From contig JACMLI010000180.1 in the NCBI GenBank assembly GCA_014379705.1, positions 1 to 7,501 on the forward strand: 7,501 nucleotides of DNA. Reading direction: 5' to 3'. The position numbers and the translations under genes are program-made. Numbering within the stretch: the first letter of the stretch is position 1; every line of letters begins with the position of its first letter. This document shows, piece after piece, positions 6,262 to 7,501 of the stretch. The notes under the pieces are model-generated. The model was not told where the DNA came from. It saw only the letters and a program-made list of their open reading frames with translations, and ran no database searches. This DNA comes from Gemmatimonadaceae bacterium. GTDB lineage: Bacteria > Gemmatimonadota > Gemmatimonadetes > Gemmatimonadales > Gemmatimonadaceae.

Positions 6262-6749
6262 ATCAGGGGTTCCATTCGGCTCGGCGTTGCGAAGAGGTGC
6301 CCGGCGGCGAAGTACGCCATGATGCGATCCTCCTCGAGCAGGGTCACGCGCTCCGGATGACGCGTCGCGGGAACTTCCGCAAACTGCGCAGCCGTGATCG
6401 ACGCGACCTTCATGGAGCGCAGGCGTGTGTCCACCTTCGTCATGGCGGCGGGAACCAGTGCAACGCCGTCGCGCCCGGGTACGGCGACCTCGATGTAGCG
6501 CAGTTGCGGCTCAGACCGATCGATCCACACGTCCGTGACCGTGCCGGCGACGTGACCGTCGCACGCGATCACTTCGTAGCCGCGCGGGTCCGGATCCCTC
6601 GGTTCGAGGTAGAAGTTCGGTGCCGCGCGCAGGGGCACGATCTTCGCCTCACCATCGTACGTGCGGTCAGGCACGTCGGCGCGATTGGCGTACGACGCGG
6701 GTCCTCGATTGGAGAGGAGGGGGTTGTCGTATTCGATGGGGGCGGTCAT
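6258..6749 (-). CDS. puhA: Reaction-centre H subunit, cytoplasmic PRC-barrel part (RC-Hc, split PuhA)
   Basis: This 163-residue protein corresponds to the cytoplasmic domain of the photosynthetic reaction-centre H subunit, which caps the L/M core and guides protons to QB. It contains GPASYANRADVPDR (16-29), the PRC-barrel core ACDGHVAGTVTDVWID (62-77) followed by LRYIEV, and the highly conserved VTLLEEDRIMAYFAAGHLFATP (135-156). It has no membrane helix: the anchor is encoded by the preceding gene. Its ATG overlaps the anchor's stop as ATGA, and a strong GGAGGAG sits eight bases upstream, so it is translated independently. Combined with the 70-residue anchor (233 residues) it matches a normal H subunit of roughly 250-260. 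Where Rhodobacter H has a HxH proton-entry pair, this protein has D32-G-E34. I recall a split H subunit from Gemmatimonas phototrophica, so this is probably genuine and not a frameshift. Confidence 0.93.
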   Translation of the reverse strand: MTAPIEYDNPLLSNRGPASYANRADVPDRTYDGEAKIVPLRAAPNFYLEPRDPDPRGYEVIACDGHVAGTVTDVWIDRSEPQLRYIEVAVPGRDGVALVPAAMTKVDTRLRSMKVASITAAQFAEVPATRHPERVTLLEEDRIMAYFAAGHLFATPSRMEPLI

Positions 6750-6958
6750 GCGTCGTGCTCCTCCGGACGGTGAGCGAAGGTCTTGGGTGATGGCGTGTGC
6801 GGAAATCCGTGCAGCTCTCGTCCCGACTCGGTGGCGAGCGGGTACCCCTCGCGCTTGTCCTCGCGACGCAGGTAGAACACGAGGCCAGCAAAGAACAACC
6901 AGAACGCGTACAACGCGATCTGTGCGAGGTCGAGGGGGCCGGAGGAGTTCGGGGTCAT
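6746..6958 (-). CDS. puhA: Reaction-centre H subunit, transmembrane part (RC-Ht, split PuhA)
   Basis: This 70-residue protein equals the N-terminal anchor of the PuhA/H subunit: LDLAQIALYAFWLFFAGLVFYLRRE forms the single membrane helix (about residues 11-30), followed by the conserved REGYPL (36-41) and a P-x-PKTF-type end (58-61). In Rhodobacter these elements occupy the first 60 or so residues of a single H polypeptide. Here the frame stops at residue 70, in what would be the variable linker. ATG at 6958 is chosen because the next in-frame start upstream would overlap lhaA by more than 100 bp, because GAGG lies five bases ahead, and because the protein then begins just before the helix as in known H subunits. 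It lies 25 bp after lhaA and overlaps the C-part by four bases. Because it is short it could easily be missed by gene finders. Confidence 0.9.
   Translation of the reverse strand: MTPNSSGPLDLAQIALYAFWLFFAGLVFYLRREDKREGYPLATESGRELHGFPHTPSPKTFAHRPEEHDA
6758..6764 (-). promoter_or_regulatory. Strong ribosome binding site for the RC-H cytoplasmic part
   Basis: On the minus strand GGAGGAG lies eight bases before the ATG at 6749, inside the last codons of the anchor gene. Such a strong, well-placed site is unexpected if the two reading frames were a recently broken single gene. It supports a deliberate two-gene arrangement. Confidence 0.7.
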
Positions 6959-6963
6959 GGGTA

Positions 6964-6967
6964 CCTC
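6964..6967 (-). promoter_or_regulatory. Ribosome binding site for the RC-H anchor gene
   Basis: On the minus strand a GAGG stands five bases before the ATG at 6958. It decides the start against a longer upstream reading that would overlap lhaA. Confidence 0.55.
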
Positions 6968-6983
6968 GTGGGAGTGAGGGGGT

Positions 6984-7501
6984 TCAGCCAGGAAGGTCTG
7001 CGAGTCCGAAGCGAGCCGGCGAGGCGGGGGCGTTCCGCCGCGCACGACGCGAGGCAACCAGGGGCCCCAGTGTGATGAGCGCGACGAACAGCAGCCCGAT
7101 CTCCAGGTGGTACACAACGCTGTAGGGCACCGAGGTCCCGCTCATCGCGGCACCGAGCATGCCACGCTCGCCGAGCGCCGCGATCACGTCGCGGAGGATC
7201 CCGCCGGCGGCGAGGGAGAAGCCGATGCTCGTCGCCTGCACCGTGCCCCACGCCCCGATCACGAGGCCCACAATGTTGCGATCCCCGAGTCCGACCACGG
7301 CGGTGAGCGTGCCGACGGCAAACAATCCGTTGCCGGCGCCCATGGCCACCGTCCCGATGCGAAAGAGCAACGGGGACGCCAGCGGTGACGCAAAAATCAC
7401 GGCCGAGAAGGCGCCGATGCCCACGAGTGCGCCGGCGGCGGCCACGCGGATCGGATCGGCCCCGCGCTCCAGCATCCGGCTCGCTACGGCGAGGGCGGCA
7501 A
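6984..7501 (-). CDS. lhaA: LhaA/PucC-family antenna assembly protein (BCD-type MFS), C-terminal part
   Basis: This is the C-terminal 172 or so residues of a polytopic membrane protein; the frame is open through the right edge, and the ATG at 7475 is internal. About four hydrophobic segments are visible: VAAAGALVGIGAFSAVIFA, LLFRIGTVAMGAGNGLFAVG, IVGLVIGAWGTVQATSIGFS with GGILRD following, and VVYHLEIGLLFVALITLG near the end. The GLFAVGTLTAVV and GAWGTVQAT...GGILRD elements are typical of the PucC/LhaA/BchX-linked 'BCD' subfamily of the major facilitator superfamily, which assists LH1 or LH2 assembly, possibly by handling bacteriochlorophyll. The position directly upstream of puhA is where lhaA sits in the conserved bchFNBHLM-lhaA-puhABC superoperon, so LhaA is preferred over PucC. 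A pucC paralogue cannot be excluded from the fragment alone. Confidence 0.85.
   Translation of the reverse strand, partial: AALAVASRMLERGADPIRVAAAGALVGIGAFSAVIFASPLASPLLFRIGTVAMGAGNGLFAVGTLTAVVGLGDRNIVGLVIGAWGTVQATSIGFSLAAGGILRDVIAALGERGMLGAAMSGTSVPYSVVYHLEIGLLFVALITLGPLVASRRARRNAPASPARFGLADLPG

Noticed and set aside
4705..6360. A 551-codon open frame on the plus strand across prk, puhC and puhB
   Set aside because: It is very Arg/Gly/Ala-rich with no domain, overlaps prk and lies antisense to two clearly recognisable puh genes. Long shadow frames are expected at this GC content.
6959..7117. Longer form of the RC-H anchor gene starting at 7117
   Set aside because: It would overlap lhaA by over 100 bp and add residues absent from H subunits; the ATG at 6958 has a good GAGG.
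1..7501. CRISPR, tRNA, rRNA, insertion sequences or attachment sites
   Set aside because: No spaced direct repeats, tRNA-like cloverleaf, transposase or integrase sequence, or terminal repeats were seen by eye; nearly all bases are accounted for by metabolic and photosystem genes.

Overview
The window comes from a high-GC, densely packed bacterial chromosome that carries both an anoxygenic photosynthesis gene cluster and a complete key-enzyme set for the Calvin-Benson-Bassham (CBB) cycle. The best guess for the host is a phototrophic Gemmatimonadota. The main clue is that the reaction-centre H subunit is encoded by two adjacent genes, a membrane-anchor piece and a cytoplasmic PRC-barrel piece; I recall this arrangement (RC-Ht/RC-Hc) from the Gemmatimonas phototrophica photosystem structure. 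Phototrophic Myxococcota or Eremiobacterota, or a divergent proteobacterium, remain possible, because no 16S or housekeeping marker lies in the window.

Layout, left to right. (1) 1-1175, plus strand: the 3' end of a NarL/DesK-type sensor histidine kinase, followed with a stop/start overlap by its NarL/LuxR-type response regulator. (2) 1176-1349: a 174-bp non-coding leader with four successive dyads or hairpins and a GGAG ribosome binding site for cbbL. (3) 1350-5176, plus strand: a tight four-gene operon cbbL-cbbS-cbbX-prk, with gaps of 5, 0 and 6 bp. It encodes red-type (form IC) RuBisCO large and small subunits, the AAA+ RuBisCO activase CbbX and a class II-like phosphoribulokinase. (4) 5173-7501, minus strand: photosynthesis genes reading right to left, lhaA/pucC-family (partial) - puhA N-part (RC-Ht) - puhA C-part (RC-Hc) - puhB - puhC. 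The last two junctions within puhA/puhB are ATGA overlaps.

The two operons converge tail-to-tail, and the prk and puhC stop codons share four base pairs (5173-5176), so there is no room for a conventional intergenic terminator. Functionally, the right half builds and assembles the type II reaction centre and its antenna. The left half makes ribulose-1,5-bisphosphate, fixes CO2 onto it and repairs inhibited RuBisCO. Together they suggest a photoautotrophic or photomixotrophic lifestyle. The two-component system upstream of cbbL is a candidate regulator, but this is inferred from position only; no LysR-type CbbR gene is visible. I found no tRNA, rRNA, CRISPR, insertion sequence or other mobile element.
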